From positions 41,339 to 105,338 of the forward strand of contig CAZVNS010000003.1 of assembly GCA_964628905.1 (NCBI GenBank): 64,000 nucleotides of DNA. Reading direction: 5' to 3'. Positions 43,713-52,019 of the stretch are shown in pieces. Below the pieces are notes generated by a model. The model worked only from the letters and a program-made list of their open reading frames with translations, searched no databases and was not told the DNA's origin. Both the position numbers and the translations under genes were made by a program. This DNA comes from JAJPXC01 sp964628905. GTDB taxonomy: Bacteria > Bacteroidota > Bacteroidia > Bacteroidales > Muribaculaceae. The first letter of the stretch is position 1; every line of letters starts with the position of its first letter.

Positions 43713-44996
43713 TTAACGGATTTTGAGGGTCACGAAGGTGATGACCGCCAAGATGATGCCGATAATCCAGAAGCGGATCACGAGCCTCGACTCCGGTATG
43801 GGTTGGTATGGTCGCTGTATCACGGCCTGGAAGCCGGCGTTGCCGGGCTTCTGGTAGTGGTGATGCAGTGGGGTCATCTTGAATATGCGCCTACCCTCGC
43901 CATATTTGCGCTTGGTCATCTTGAAGTAGGCCACCTGAAGTATCACCGAGAGGTCCTCTACAAAGAATATTGCGCAGAGTATCGGCAGCAGCAACTCCTT
44001 GTGTATCAGGATGGCGAATACGGCGATGATGCCACCCAAGGTCAGCGAACCGGTATCGCCCATAAACACCTGGGCGGGGTTGGCGTTGTACCACAGGAAA
44101 CCGATGAGGGCACCGATGAATGCGGCCATATATACCACTAACTCAGAACTTTGCGGTATATACATGATGTTGAGGTAGGAGGAGTAGATGATGTTGCCTC
44201 CGAGGTAAGCCATGATGGCAAGGGCCACGCCGATGATGGCCGAGGTGCCTGTGGCGAGGCCGTCGAGGCCGTCGGTGAGGTTGGCGCCGTTGGAGGTGGC
44301 GGTGACCACGAAGATTACCACGAAGATGAAGAGCGCCCAGGCCGCCGGCTCGGCGTAGTCGCCCATCCACTGGGTGAACCATGCGTAGTCGAAGTTATTG
44401 TTTTTGACGAAGGGGAGGGTGGTCTGTGGCTCCTTGACATCGTCGGAGCCGTAAGCTATCTCCATGACTTCGATGATGCCGTTGGTGGTGTTTTCGATTG
44501 TGGTGTTCACCTCCTGGTTGGGGCGCATCACTATGTCGGGCGAAAGGTACATGGTCAGGCCCACGATCAGGCCAAGGCCTACTTGGCCTACGATCTTGAA
44601 TTTGCCCTTCATTCCCTCTTTGTTCTTGCGATGCACCTTGATGTAGTCATCGAGGAAGCCGAGGGTGCCGGCCCATACGGTGGCTACTATCATCAGCAGC
44701 ATGTAGATGTTGCTCAGGTTGCCTACTAACAGGCAGGGGAGGAGTATGGCTACGATGATGATGATGCCGCCCATTGTGGGGGTGCCGGTTTTGGCGTTCT
44801 GACCTTCGAGGCCGAGGTCGCGGATGATTTCGCCTACTTGAAGTTTCTGGAGCCGGTCGATGATGCGGCGGCCGATGAATATGGCTATGAGCAGTGCAAG
44901 CACAAAGGCCACTCCGGAGCGGAATGTGATGTAATCCATCAGTCGGGCTCCGGGGAAGCCGCTGCCTTGCAGATATTTAAACAGATAGTAGAGCAA
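43713..44996 (-). CDS. mraY: Phospho-N-acetylmuramoyl-pentapeptide transferase MraY
   Basis: The 427-residue protein has about ten membrane helices. It shows the MraY signatures GTPTMGGIIIIVAI, DDYIKV, NLTDGLDGLATG (catalytic Asp region) and GDTGSLTLGG, then MTPLHHHYQ. It is longer than E. coli MraY (360) because of an inserted extracytoplasmic segment (about 165-215), as in other Bacteroidota. It makes lipid I. The start is a TTG at 44996, whose product MLYYLFKYLQ fits the family N-terminus; ATG at 44936 would remove 20 residues. Confidence 0.96.
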   Translation of the reverse strand: MLYYLFKYLQGSGFPGARLMDYITFRSGVAFVLALLIAIFIGRRIIDRLQKLQVGEIIRDLGLEGQNAKTGTPTMGGIIIIVAILLPCLLVGNLSNIYMLLMIVATVWAGTLGFLDDYIKVHRKNKEGMKGKFKIVGQVGLGLIVGLTMYLSPDIVMRPNQEVNTTIENTTNGIIEVMEIAYGSDDVKEPQTTLPFVKNNNFDYAWFTQWMGDYAEPAAWALFIFVVIFVVTATSNGANLTDGLDGLATGTSAIIGVALAIMAYLGGNIIYSSYLNIMYIPQSSELVVYMAAFIGALIGFLWYNANPAQVFMGDTGSLTLGGIIAVFAILIHKELLLPILCAIFFVEDLSVILQVAYFKMTKRKYGEGRRIFKMTPLHHHYQKPGNAGFQAVIQRPYQPIPESRLVIRFWIIGIILAVITFVTLKIR

Positions 44997-45034
44997 GTTG
45001 GTGAGGTTTAAGAGTTTTTAGAATAACTTGAGAC

Positions 45035-45073
45035 GATCACAAGCGCGATGCGCTTGAACTGGACAGCTTCGCG
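45035..45073 (-). repeat. Dispersed hairpin element, copy B, in the murE-mraY spacer
   Basis: On the minus strand it reads GCGAAGCTGTCCAGTTCAAG then a perfect CAAGCGC-ATC-GCGCTTG hairpin. A 13-bp piece, CAGCTTCGCGTCA on the plus strand, is duplicated at 45064-45076 and 45084-45096, touching the murE stop. Confidence 0.85.
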
Positions 45074-45096
45074 TCACCAGGGTCAGCTTCGCGTCA

Positions 45097-46557
45097 TTAG
45101 GGATGGCTGGCCATGCAGGCTTGCACTACCTCGCGGTCATCGAAGTGGTGCTTCACTCCTTCGATTTCCTGGTAGTCCTCGTGACCTTTTCCGGCGATGA
45201 GTATCACGTCGCCCTTTTGGACTTGGGCGCACGCTTGGGCTATGGCCTCGCGGCGGTCGACGATCACTTGGGTGCGCTGGCGGTCGTCGTCGGTGAGTCC
45301 GGCCACCATGTCGTCAAGGATGTCCTCGGGGCGCTCAAAGCGGGGGTTGTCGCTGGTGAGTATCACGTAGTCGCTAAGGCGTGCGGCCTCGGCTGCCATA
45401 ATGGGGCGCTTCCCCTTGTCGCGGTTGCCACCGGCGCCTACAACGGTGATGATACGCCCACCGGCGCCAATCACGTCGCGGATGGTCTGCAGCACGTTAG
45501 CCACTGCGTCGGGGGTATGGGCGTAGTCGACGATTGCAGTATAACCCGCCGGGGCTTGGAATGTCTGGAAACGTCCGGCCACCGGCACCAGCCGGCTCAT
45601 ACCCACCAACACGTCGTGGCGGTCCCACCCCATGAGTATCGATGCGGCGAAGACTGCTGTGAGGTTGTAGACGTTGAAGCGCCCAGTGAAGCGGGTGTGC
45701 ACCTCCCGGCCGTTGAATTTCACCACAGTGCCATCGAGGCGCTCTTCGACGATGCGCCCGGTGAAGTCGGCATGCTCGCGCAGTGAGTAGGTGTAGACAT
45801 TGGCCAGGGTGTTCTGCACCATCACGCGGCCCACCTTGTCATCGATGTTGGTAAGGGCGAAGGCTGAGGTGGGGAGTATGTCGAAGAATGATTTCTTGGC
45901 TCGGAGGTAGGCGTCGACTGTCTTATGGTAATCGAGATGGTCGCGGGTGAGGTTGGAGAACACTCCACCGCGGAAGTGCAGGCCGGCTATGCGGCGCTGG
46001 TCGGCGGCATGTGAGCTAACCTCCATGGCGGCAAACGAACATCCGGCGTCGACCATCCGCGCCAACAACCGCTGTATGGTGATTGGGTCGGGGGTGGTCT
46101 GGTGGGCTTCGACGGGTGTGTCGTCGATGTAGTTGACCACGGTCGACAGCAGCCCGGCCTTCTCGCCCATCAGGCGGGCCATCTCGTAGAGGAGGGTGGC
46201 GGTGGTAGTTTTGCCGTTGGTGCCGGTCACGCCCACCAGGTCGAGGCGTCGCGAGGGGTTGTCGTACCACTCTGAGGCCAGGAAGCCGAGGGCTACGGCT
46301 GAGTTGCTGACGCGGATGTAGGTCACCTCGGAATGCATCTCCTGGGGGAAACGCTCGCACACCACGGCTCCAACTGTCGGCGGGAGTGAGGGTATGAAGT
46401 TGTGGCCATCGACGTTGACGCCGCACACCGCCACAAACATCGCTCCGGCGGTCGCCTGGCGCGAGTCGGCGGTGAGTGAGGTGATCTCGCGCTCCTCTGG
46501 GCCGTGGATTTCGTCAATTGTGATGGCTGTCAATAGCCTTGAAAGGGATTTGCTCAT
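45097..46557 (-). CDS. murE: UDP-MurNAc-tripeptide synthetase MurE (meso-diaminopimelate type)
   Basis: A 486-residue Mur ligase with ATP site VGVTGTNGKTTTATLLYEMA (about 110-129) and AMEVSSHAADQRRIAGLHF. The C-terminal TSDNPRFERPEDI contains the DNPR motif that selects meso-diaminopimelate. It adds meso-DAP to the precursor, implying Gram-negative-type peptidoglycan. It starts 7 bp after the PBP gene. The 100-bp gap to mraY is occupied by repeats. Confidence 0.97.
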   Translation of the reverse strand: MSKSLSRLLTAITIDEIHGPEEREITSLTADSRQATAGAMFVAVCGVNVDGHNFIPSLPPTVGAVVCERFPQEMHSEVTYIRVSNSAVALGFLASEWYDNPSRRLDLVGVTGTNGKTTTATLLYEMARLMGEKAGLLSTVVNYIDDTPVEAHQTTPDPITIQRLLARMVDAGCSFAAMEVSSHAADQRRIAGLHFRGGVFSNLTRDHLDYHKTVDAYLRAKKSFFDILPTSAFALTNIDDKVGRVMVQNTLANVYTYSLREHADFTGRIVEERLDGTVVKFNGREVHTRFTGRFNVYNLTAVFAASILMGWDRHDVLVGMSRLVPVAGRFQTFQAPAGYTAIVDYAHTPDAVANVLQTIRDVIGAGGRIITVVGAGGNRDKGKRPIMAAEAARLSDYVILTSDNPRFERPEDILDDMVAGLTDDDRQRTQVIVDRREAIAQACAQVQKGDVILIAGKGHEDYQEIEGVKHHFDDREVVQACMASHP

Positions 46558-46564
46558 CAGTAGG

Positions 46565-48667
46565 TCAATATGATGTTAATGAAATGGTTATGACATGGTC
46601 GGAGGGGAGAGGGGTTCCCGGAGCCGGCACTTGCTCCATTACGAAGCCTGAGCCGTTGAATTTCACCTCGCAGCCACTGTTCTCAATGGCAGTCACGGCC
46701 TCGCGGAGGCCCAAGCCGATCACCGAGGGGGTGGTGCCGGAGGCTGTGGGGGCGGGCTCGCGCCACTGGCGGGGGTTGGACACATTGTATTGCTCCTTGA
46801 GGGCGTCGTAGCGTTGTGGGTTGGCGGTGGCCAAGAGTGTGGGTCGGGTATCGATGTCGCCACTCTTCTCGTCGCTGCGTAAGTCGGAGAAGTTGTTGAG
46901 CATGCCTCGCGAGTACATCTTCAGGGCGATGTTTTTGAGCACTTCGCCACTGGTGGCAGCGGCGCCCTTGGGTGAGTCGCACTGGGGGTCGCACACGAGC
47001 ACGATGCATGAGTACAGTGGTTGTTCGACGGGGAAGAAGCCGCAGAATGTCAGGCGCTTGTGAGCAGGCTCATAGCCATGCTGACCGACCATATAGCTCG
47101 TTCCGGTCTTGCCGGCGATTGACACATAGTCGTTCTTCAGGCGGCGGGCTGTGCCATGCTTCCCTTCGACCACCTGGCGGAGCATATTGCGGAGTATGGC
47201 GGCATTCTCAGCCGAGCAGATGCGCCCCGACTCGTTGACATACGACACTGGCACAAGGGAGTCCTGACCTCCGCGGGAGAATTTCGACACCAAGCGGGGA
47301 CGCACATACAGGCCGCCGTTGGCGATGGCGTTGTAGAGGGCCAGGGTGCTGATCGGGGGTATCTCGGTGGCGTAGCCGTAGCTCACGCGCGACAAGGCTA
47401 AGCGCGAGAGGTCTTTACCTTTGGGGAACAGGGGGATGCGCTCGCCAGCGATGCCGGTGTTCAAGGGGTTGAAAAATCCCAGCCTCTCGATGCGGTCGTA
47501 GTAGTCCTGGGGGTGGGAGTCGTATTCGCGGGTGATGATTTTGGCCATGGCGATGTTCGACGAGTGCTCGAGCACCTCGTTGACGGTGATGTTGCCGGCG
47601 TTGTGCGAGTCGGTGATGGCCTTGCCGGCATAGGCCCAGCGGCCGCCGGTGGGTATCACCTCGTTGAGGCTGGTGACGATACTGTCCTCCAGGGCCACGA
47701 GCATCGACAGGGTCTTGACCACTGATCCGGGCTCGAAGCCGAGTACGGCGCGGTTCATCCCCTCGATGTATTTGCCGGTGGATTTGCTGCGCTCAAGGTT
47801 GGAGATTGCTTTGATGTCGCCGGTGGCCACTTCCATCAGCACTGCTACGCCCCACTGGGCGTTCTTCTCCTCAAGTATGTTGTTTAGTTCATTCTCGAGG
47901 ATGTCCTGCATCTTGATATCGATGGTGGTGGTCACGTCGTAGCCGCGTTGGGGGGCCACATCGGTCCAGTTGGTGATTTTGTGGGTCAGGGGCACCTTCT
48001 TGGCGTAGCCGGGGGTGCCGTAGAGGTACTGGTCGAGGGCGCACTCCAGACCTGAGTAGCCGCGGTATTGCCCGGTGATGGAGTCCTCATTGACTATGCC
48101 AATTGAGCGGCGTGCCATGTCGCCGTAGGGGTTGGAGCGCATGTTGCGGCTCTCGATGGTGAGACCCGAGCGGTTGCGGTTCTTGATGTTGAGGTATGGG
48201 AGGGTGCGCAGGTGCTCCATGTCGATGTACGATATGTCGCGGGCGATCAGCAGGGCGCGGGGCCACTCGCTCTTATCCTTGTCCAAGGGGGCTGTGAGGC
48301 GCTCCTTCCACTCGGCGGCGGTGCGGCGCGGTTTGGCTACATATAGGGCCAGCGAGTCGGCCAGGGAGTCGACCGAGAGCCTCAGTCGGTCGGGGTTGAA
48401 GCGCTCTGAGCGGTAGTCGAGGCGCAGCGTATAGTAGCGAAGGTTGGTGGCGAGCACTGAGCCGTCGGCAGCGAGTATCTCGCCGCGTTCGGGGGTTATG
48501 GTGTCGACTGTGGCCAGCTCTTCGAGGGCTTTCTGGTTCCACTTGTCGGCATCGATGATTGTGGTGCTGAACAGTTGGCAGGTGATTGCCGACGCAAAAA
48601 GCAGGATGAAGCCCGAGATGAGCAGGTAACGCATCAGGATGTGTGTACGGTTGCCGCGTTTTGCCAT
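46565..48667 (-). CDS. ftsI: Septal penicillin-binding protein FtsI (PBP3-like) with PASTA domain
   Basis: The 700-residue class B transpeptidase has an N-terminal membrane helix (about 12-32), a dimerisation domain (about 50-220) and a transpeptidase domain. Catalytic motifs are SVVK (in FEPGSVVKTLSML), SSN (EHSSNIAMAK) and KTG (SIAGKTGTSYMVG). A C-terminal PASTA module (about 640-700; TPSVIGLGLREAVTAIENSG) resembles Bacteroidota and Gram-positive enzymes rather than E. coli FtsI. It crosslinks septal peptidoglycan with FtsW. ATG at 48667 is 36 bp after ftsL. Confidence 0.95.
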   Translation of the reverse strand: MAKRGNRTHILMRYLLISGFILLFASAITCQLFSTTIIDADKWNQKALEELATVDTITPERGEILAADGSVLATNLRYYTLRLDYRSERFNPDRLRLSVDSLADSLALYVAKPRRTAAEWKERLTAPLDKDKSEWPRALLIARDISYIDMEHLRTLPYLNIKNRNRSGLTIESRNMRSNPYGDMARRSIGIVNEDSITGQYRGYSGLECALDQYLYGTPGYAKKVPLTHKITNWTDVAPQRGYDVTTTIDIKMQDILENELNNILEEKNAQWGVAVLMEVATGDIKAISNLERSKSTGKYIEGMNRAVLGFEPGSVVKTLSMLVALEDSIVTSLNEVIPTGGRWAYAGKAITDSHNAGNITVNEVLEHSSNIAMAKIITREYDSHPQDYYDRIERLGFFNPLNTGIAGERIPLFPKGKDLSRLALSRVSYGYATEIPPISTLALYNAIANGGLYVRPRLVSKFSRGGQDSLVPVSYVNESGRICSAENAAILRNMLRQVVEGKHGTARRLKNDYVSIAGKTGTSYMVGQHGYEPAHKRLTFCGFFPVEQPLYSCIVLVCDPQCDSPKGAAATSGEVLKNIALKMYSRGMLNNFSDLRSDEKSGDIDTRPTLLATANPQRYDALKEQYNVSNPRQWREPAPTASGTTPSVIGLGLREAVTAIENSGCEVKFNGSGFVMEQVPAPGTPLPSDHVITISLTSY

Positions 48668-48703
48668 GTGATGATGGGGAGTTTGAGGGTTAGAGAGTAG
48701 AGG

Positions 48704-49030
48704 TTAATATGTGATTTTGTATGGTGGTTGTTGCTGTACTGCCAGGCCGAGATGGAGGGAGTCGATGTTGGCGGTCATCGCCGACTCGCGGATGCGCCCC
48801 ATGTAGAGGCTCTTCTGGAGCACTTGCTCGGTCTGCACCACTTCAAGCTGATGCTGTAGCTCCTGAATGCGCTCCATGCGGGTCAGGCACTGGTAGCGGT
48901 TGGTGATGTAGACCAGAAACATCACCATGATGGTGAGTATGGTGAGCCAGTTGCGTGCGAAAAAGTCGGTCGACAGCAGTCGGCCGTGCAGGGTCTTGAG
49001 CAGTATGTTATCTTTCTTCTTCTTTGCCAC
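48704..49030 (-). CDS. ftsL: FtsL-like small divisome protein
   Basis: A 108-residue bitopic protein: a Lys-rich start (AKKKKDNILL), a single membrane helix (about 28-43, ILTIMVMFLVYI), and a coiled coil (about 48-85, MERIQELQHQLEVVQTEQVL). This is the FtsL layout, placed as expected between rsmH and ftsI. It would link FtsQ/FtsB to FtsW-FtsI. Sequence similarity to E. coli FtsL is not visible, so the name rests on topology and synteny. The start codon is GTG at 49030. The 106-bp spacer upstream holds five 9-bp tandem repeats. Confidence 0.8.
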   Translation of the reverse strand: MAKKKKDNILLKTLHGRLLSTDFFARNWLTILTIMVMFLVYITNRYQCLTRMERIQELQHQLEVVQTEQVLQKSLYMGRIRESAMTANIDSLHLGLAVQQQPPYKITY

Positions 49031-49052
49031 GAGGGAAGGTAATTTTTATTTG

Positions 49053-49097
49053 TTAAGGACTTTTAGGACTTTAATGTCTTTAGGGACTTTAGGGACT
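49053..49097 (-). repeat. Five tandem 9-bp units in the rsmH-ftsL spacer
   Basis: Plus-strand units TTAAGGACT, TTTAGGACT, TTAATGTCT, TTAGGGACT, TTAGGGACT. In the sense (minus) strand the first reads AGTCCTTAA, identical to the repeat in the sufB-sufC spacer. Confidence 0.85.
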
Positions 49098-49136
49098 TTC
49101 CTCTCCCTCCCTTGTGGGGAGGGCCGGAGTGGGGCT

Positions 49137-50051
49137 TTAAGTGGGGAGCTTGGCGGCCACACGGAGTTTGGCGGAGCGGGAGCGGGGGTTGCGCTCCACC
49201 TCGGCTTCGTCGGCCACTATGGGCTTGGGGGTGAGTGGCTTCATGGGGGCGAGGTTGCGCCCGTAGAAGTCCTTGGCGGGCTGTCCGCTGAAGGTGCCGG
49301 TGCGCATGAAGTTCTTCACCAGGCGGTCCTCCAGGGAGTGGTAGGTGATGATCACCAATCGGCCGCCGGGCTTGAGCGCTTCGAGCGTCTGGGTGAGCAG
49401 GGCCTCAAGGGCCGAAATCTCGTTGTTGACCTCAATGCGCAGGGCCTGAAACACTTGGGCGAGCTCTTTCTTCTCCTGTTTGGGGTTGATCAGCGGGCGC
49501 ACCACTGCGAGCAGCTGCTCGACTGTGGCTATTGGCTGCCTAGAGCGGGATTTGACGATGGCCGAGGCCATGCGGCGTGCCTGGCGCAGCTCACCGTAGA
49601 GGTAGAGCAGGTCGGCCAGGCGCTCCTCGCTGTAGGTGGCGATGATGTCGGCGGCGGTGGTCGACGCGTCGCGGTTCATGCGCATGTCCAGCGGGCCATC
49701 CCGGCGGAACGAGAAACCGCGGTCGGGGTCGTCGAAGTGGTGGAACGACACGCCCAGGTCGGCCAGCAGCCCGTCGATGCCCTCCACGCCGTAGTAGCGC
49801 AGGAAGTTGCGGAGGTAGCGGAAGTTGGAGCGCACCATGGTGAAGCGGGGGTCGTCGATGGCGTTGGCCACGGCATCGAGGTCCTGGTCGAAGCCGTAGA
49901 GGTGTCCCTCGGGACCGAGGTGCTCGACGATGGCTTGCGAATGGCCGCCACCGCCATAAGTGACATCAACATAAACCCCTGAAGGGTCGATGTTTAGCGC
50001 TTCTATCACCTGCGGCAACAAGGCTGGTATGTGGTATGGTTGGTCGGTCAT
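49137..50051 (-). CDS. rsmH: 16S rRNA (cytosine1402-N4)-methyltransferase RsmH (MraW)
   Basis: A 304-residue protein starting YHIPALLPQVIEALNIDPSG, then VDVTYGGGGHSQAIVEHLG (SAM site), LLADLGVSFHHFDDPDRGFS, and RLVIITYHSLEDRLVKNFMR. All are diagnostic for RsmH. It methylates C1402 in the ribosomal P site. It is the first gene of the cell-wall cluster here; no mraZ precedes it. A possible minus-strand -7 box TAACTTTA lies at 50077-50084, without a good -33 box. Confidence 0.96.
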   Translation of the reverse strand: MTDQPYHIPALLPQVIEALNIDPSGVYVDVTYGGGGHSQAIVEHLGPEGHLYGFDQDLDAVANAIDDPRFTMVRSNFRYLRNFLRYYGVEGIDGLLADLGVSFHHFDDPDRGFSFRRDGPLDMRMNRDASTTAADIIATYSEERLADLLYLYGELRQARRMASAIVKSRSRQPIATVEQLLAVVRPLINPKQEKKELAQVFQALRIEVNNEISALEALLTQTLEALKPGGRLVIITYHSLEDRLVKNFMRTGTFSGQPAKDFYGRNLAPMKPLTPKPIVADEAEVERNPRSRSAKLRVAAKLPT

Positions 50052-50250
50052 CGTGCGTGATGTTGTAATTTGGGTGTAAAGTTAATGATATATTTCGAGA
50101 ATTTGTATATGTAAATTCTTGAATATAGAAAAAAGTTATCAACAATTTCCCCTAATATCACTTATAAGTACACGCACGAATGGCCGCAAGCCAAAAGTAG
50201 GACCGCATCCCTGCGCCTCTGGGGATTATGCCAAAGCCTCAAAAACGTGT

Positions 50251-51291
50251 TTACGATTGTAAATTTTTCTTGCCGGCGAGCATGCCGCAGGCGGCCATGA
50301 TGTCCTCGCCGCGCGAGGCGCGGATGGTGGCGGTGATGCCGGCGGCGTTGAGCCGGTCGCGGAAGGCGGTCATGCGCTCGTCGGTGGCGGAGGTGAGTTC
50401 GACGTCGGGGATGGCGTGGAAGCGTATCAGGTTGACGCGCACGTCCATGCCTCGGAGCAAGCGGATGAGCGCGTCAGCATGGCGGTCGTCGTCGTTAACG
50501 CCCTGCCACATAATGTATTCAATCGACAGGCGGCGCTGGTGGGCGAAGTCGTACTGGCGTAGCAGGTCGATGACCGACTGCAGGGGGTAGGCGCGCTCCA
50601 CAGGCATCAGTTCGCGGCGCTGTGTGGGGTATGGGGAGTGGACCGAGATGGCGATGTGCACCTTGGTGCGGTCGAGCAGCTCGCGCAGTCCGTCGAGTTT
50701 GCCGATCGACGAAACGGTGATACGCTTGGGGCTCCATGCGAGACCCCAGGGCGCGGTGAGCACCTCGATGGCTTGGAGCACGGCGTCGAGGTTGTCGAGC
50801 GGCTCACCCATGCCCATAAACACGATGTTGGTCAGCCGGTCAGCTTCGACAACCGACAGGGGTTGGTTAATGATCTGGGCAGCTGTGAGGTCACCGTGAA
50901 ATCCTTGGCGGCCGGTCATGCAGAAGCGGCATCCCATCTTGCATCCGGCTTGCGACGACACGCACAGCGTGGCGCGGTCGCGGTCGGGTATCGTCACTGC
51001 CTCGATGTCGCGTCCGGAGGCTCCGCGAAACAGATATTTGACTGTGCCGTCGGCCGACGTGACATGGCTCAGCGGCTCCTCCCGCCCCACGCAGTAGTCA
51101 CGAGAGAGTTTTTCGCGGGCGAATTTCGACAGGTTGGTCATTTGGTCGATCGACGTGACGCGCTTTTCGTAGAGCCACTGCGCCATCTGCTTGGCGGCGA
51201 AGCGCGGCATCCCCTGCTCGGCGGCGAGGACCTGGAGCTGGGTGAGGGTCATCCCAATTAAGGGCTGCAATTTATGATTTTCGGTTGCCAT
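50251..51291 (-). CDS. rlmN: Dual-specificity RNA methyltransferase RlmN
   Basis: A 346-residue radical SAM enzyme. The cluster motif CKMGCRFCMTG is near residues 117-127, the methyl-carrying Cys is in the C-terminal DIMAACGML, and the family block MGMGEPLDNLDAVLQAIEVL is present. It methylates A2503 of 23S rRNA and A37 of some tRNAs. It is divergent from ispD with only 38 bp between start codons. Its -7 box TAATTTTG (51299-51306) is 7 bases before the ATG, so the mRNA leader is very short. Confidence 0.97.
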   Translation of the reverse strand: MATENHKLQPLIGMTLTQLQVLAAEQGMPRFAAKQMAQWLYEKRVTSIDQMTNLSKFAREKLSRDYCVGREEPLSHVTSADGTVKYLFRGASGRDIEAVTIPDRDRATLCVSSQAGCKMGCRFCMTGRQGFHGDLTAAQIINQPLSVVEADRLTNIVFMGMGEPLDNLDAVLQAIEVLTAPWGLAWSPKRITVSSIGKLDGLRELLDRTKVHIAISVHSPYPTQRRELMPVERAYPLQSVIDLLRQYDFAHQRRLSIEYIMWQGVNDDDRHADALIRLLRGMDVRVNLIRFHAIPDVELTSATDERMTAFRDRLNAAGITATIRASRGEDIMAACGMLAGKKNLQS

Positions 51292-51298
51292 AGGAGTG

Positions 51299-51325
51299 CA
51301 AAATTACGAATTATCGCTAACTTTG
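51299..51325. promoter_or_regulatory. Back-to-back promoters of rlmN and ispD
   Basis: Minus-strand TAATTTTG at 51299-51306 (rlmN) and plus-strand TAACTTTG at 51318-51325 (ispD) lie in the 38-bp space between the two start codons. Each -33 region would fall on the other gene's leader; neither has a clear TTTG. Confidence 0.5.
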
Positions 51326-51329
51326 CGGC

Positions 51330-52019
51330 ATGGAGCGCAAGATTTATGCAATTGTGATGGCCGCAGGGCGCGGCACACGGTTCGGCGGCGAGCTGCCAAA
51401 GCAGTTTGTCGACATGGCCGGCGTGCCTGTCATCGTGTGGGCTATCAACGCTTTACGCTCCTGGCGCAGGGATATCAATGTGGTTGTGGCTCTCAATCCC
51501 GCCGACCTTCAGCTCTGGGAGGAGATTGCCGACCGATATCGCTTAGGCGAAGTGGCCATCGCTTATGGAGGGGCCACACGCTGGGAGTCGGTGCGCAACG
51601 CCATTGCCACGCTCCAACTCGCTGACGACGATGTGGTGATGGTGCACGACGGTGCCCGCCCGCTGCTCACCCCGGCGATACTTAACAACTTGATTGACGG
51701 ACTCGCCGGCCACCATGGAGCGATACCCGTGGTGCCACTCACCGACTCCATCCGCCACCTCACCCCCAATGTGTCGGAGGCCGCCGACCGCAGCCTATAT
51801 CGGGCCGTTCAGACCCCTCAAGCGTTTCCCGGGAGTCTGTTGCAGTATGCTTACCAACTACCTTACCGCGAGACATTTACCGACGATGCGTCGGTGATGG
51901 CCGCCGCCGGTTATGGCGATGTGGCTCTCGTCGATGGCGATGTGCGCAACATCAAGATCACCAACCCGCAGGATATCGCAGTAGCCGAAATTTACCTCAA
52001 AACCATTGGCAATGAATAG
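51330..52019 (+). CDS. ispD: 2-C-methyl-D-erythritol 4-phosphate cytidylyltransferase
   Basis: A 229-residue nucleotidyltransferase: YAIVMAAGRGTRFGGELPKQ (CTP-binding loop), VVMVHDGARPLLTPAILNNL, the TPQAFPGSLLQYAY block, and DDASVMAAAGY. It activates MEP with CTP, two steps before IspF in the same isoprenoid pathway. The ATG at 51330 is needed for the first beta strand, although it is only 4 bases after the -7 box, implying a leaderless mRNA. The recG start overlaps its end by 8 bp. Confidence 0.95.
   Translation: MERKIYAIVMAAGRGTRFGGELPKQFVDMAGVPVIVWAINALRSWRRDINVVVALNPADLQLWEEIADRYRLGEVAIAYGGATRWESVRNAIATLQLADDDVVMVHDGARPLLTPAILNNLIDGLAGHHGAIPVVPLTDSIRHLTPNVSEAADRSLYRAVQTPQAFPGSLLQYAYQLPYRETFTDDASVMAAAGYGDVALVDGDVRNIKITNPQDIAVAEIYLKTIGNE

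Noticed and set aside
50052..50250. mraZ upstream of rsmH
   Set aside because: No frame of suitable length or MraZ-like sequence is visible in the 200-bp gap.
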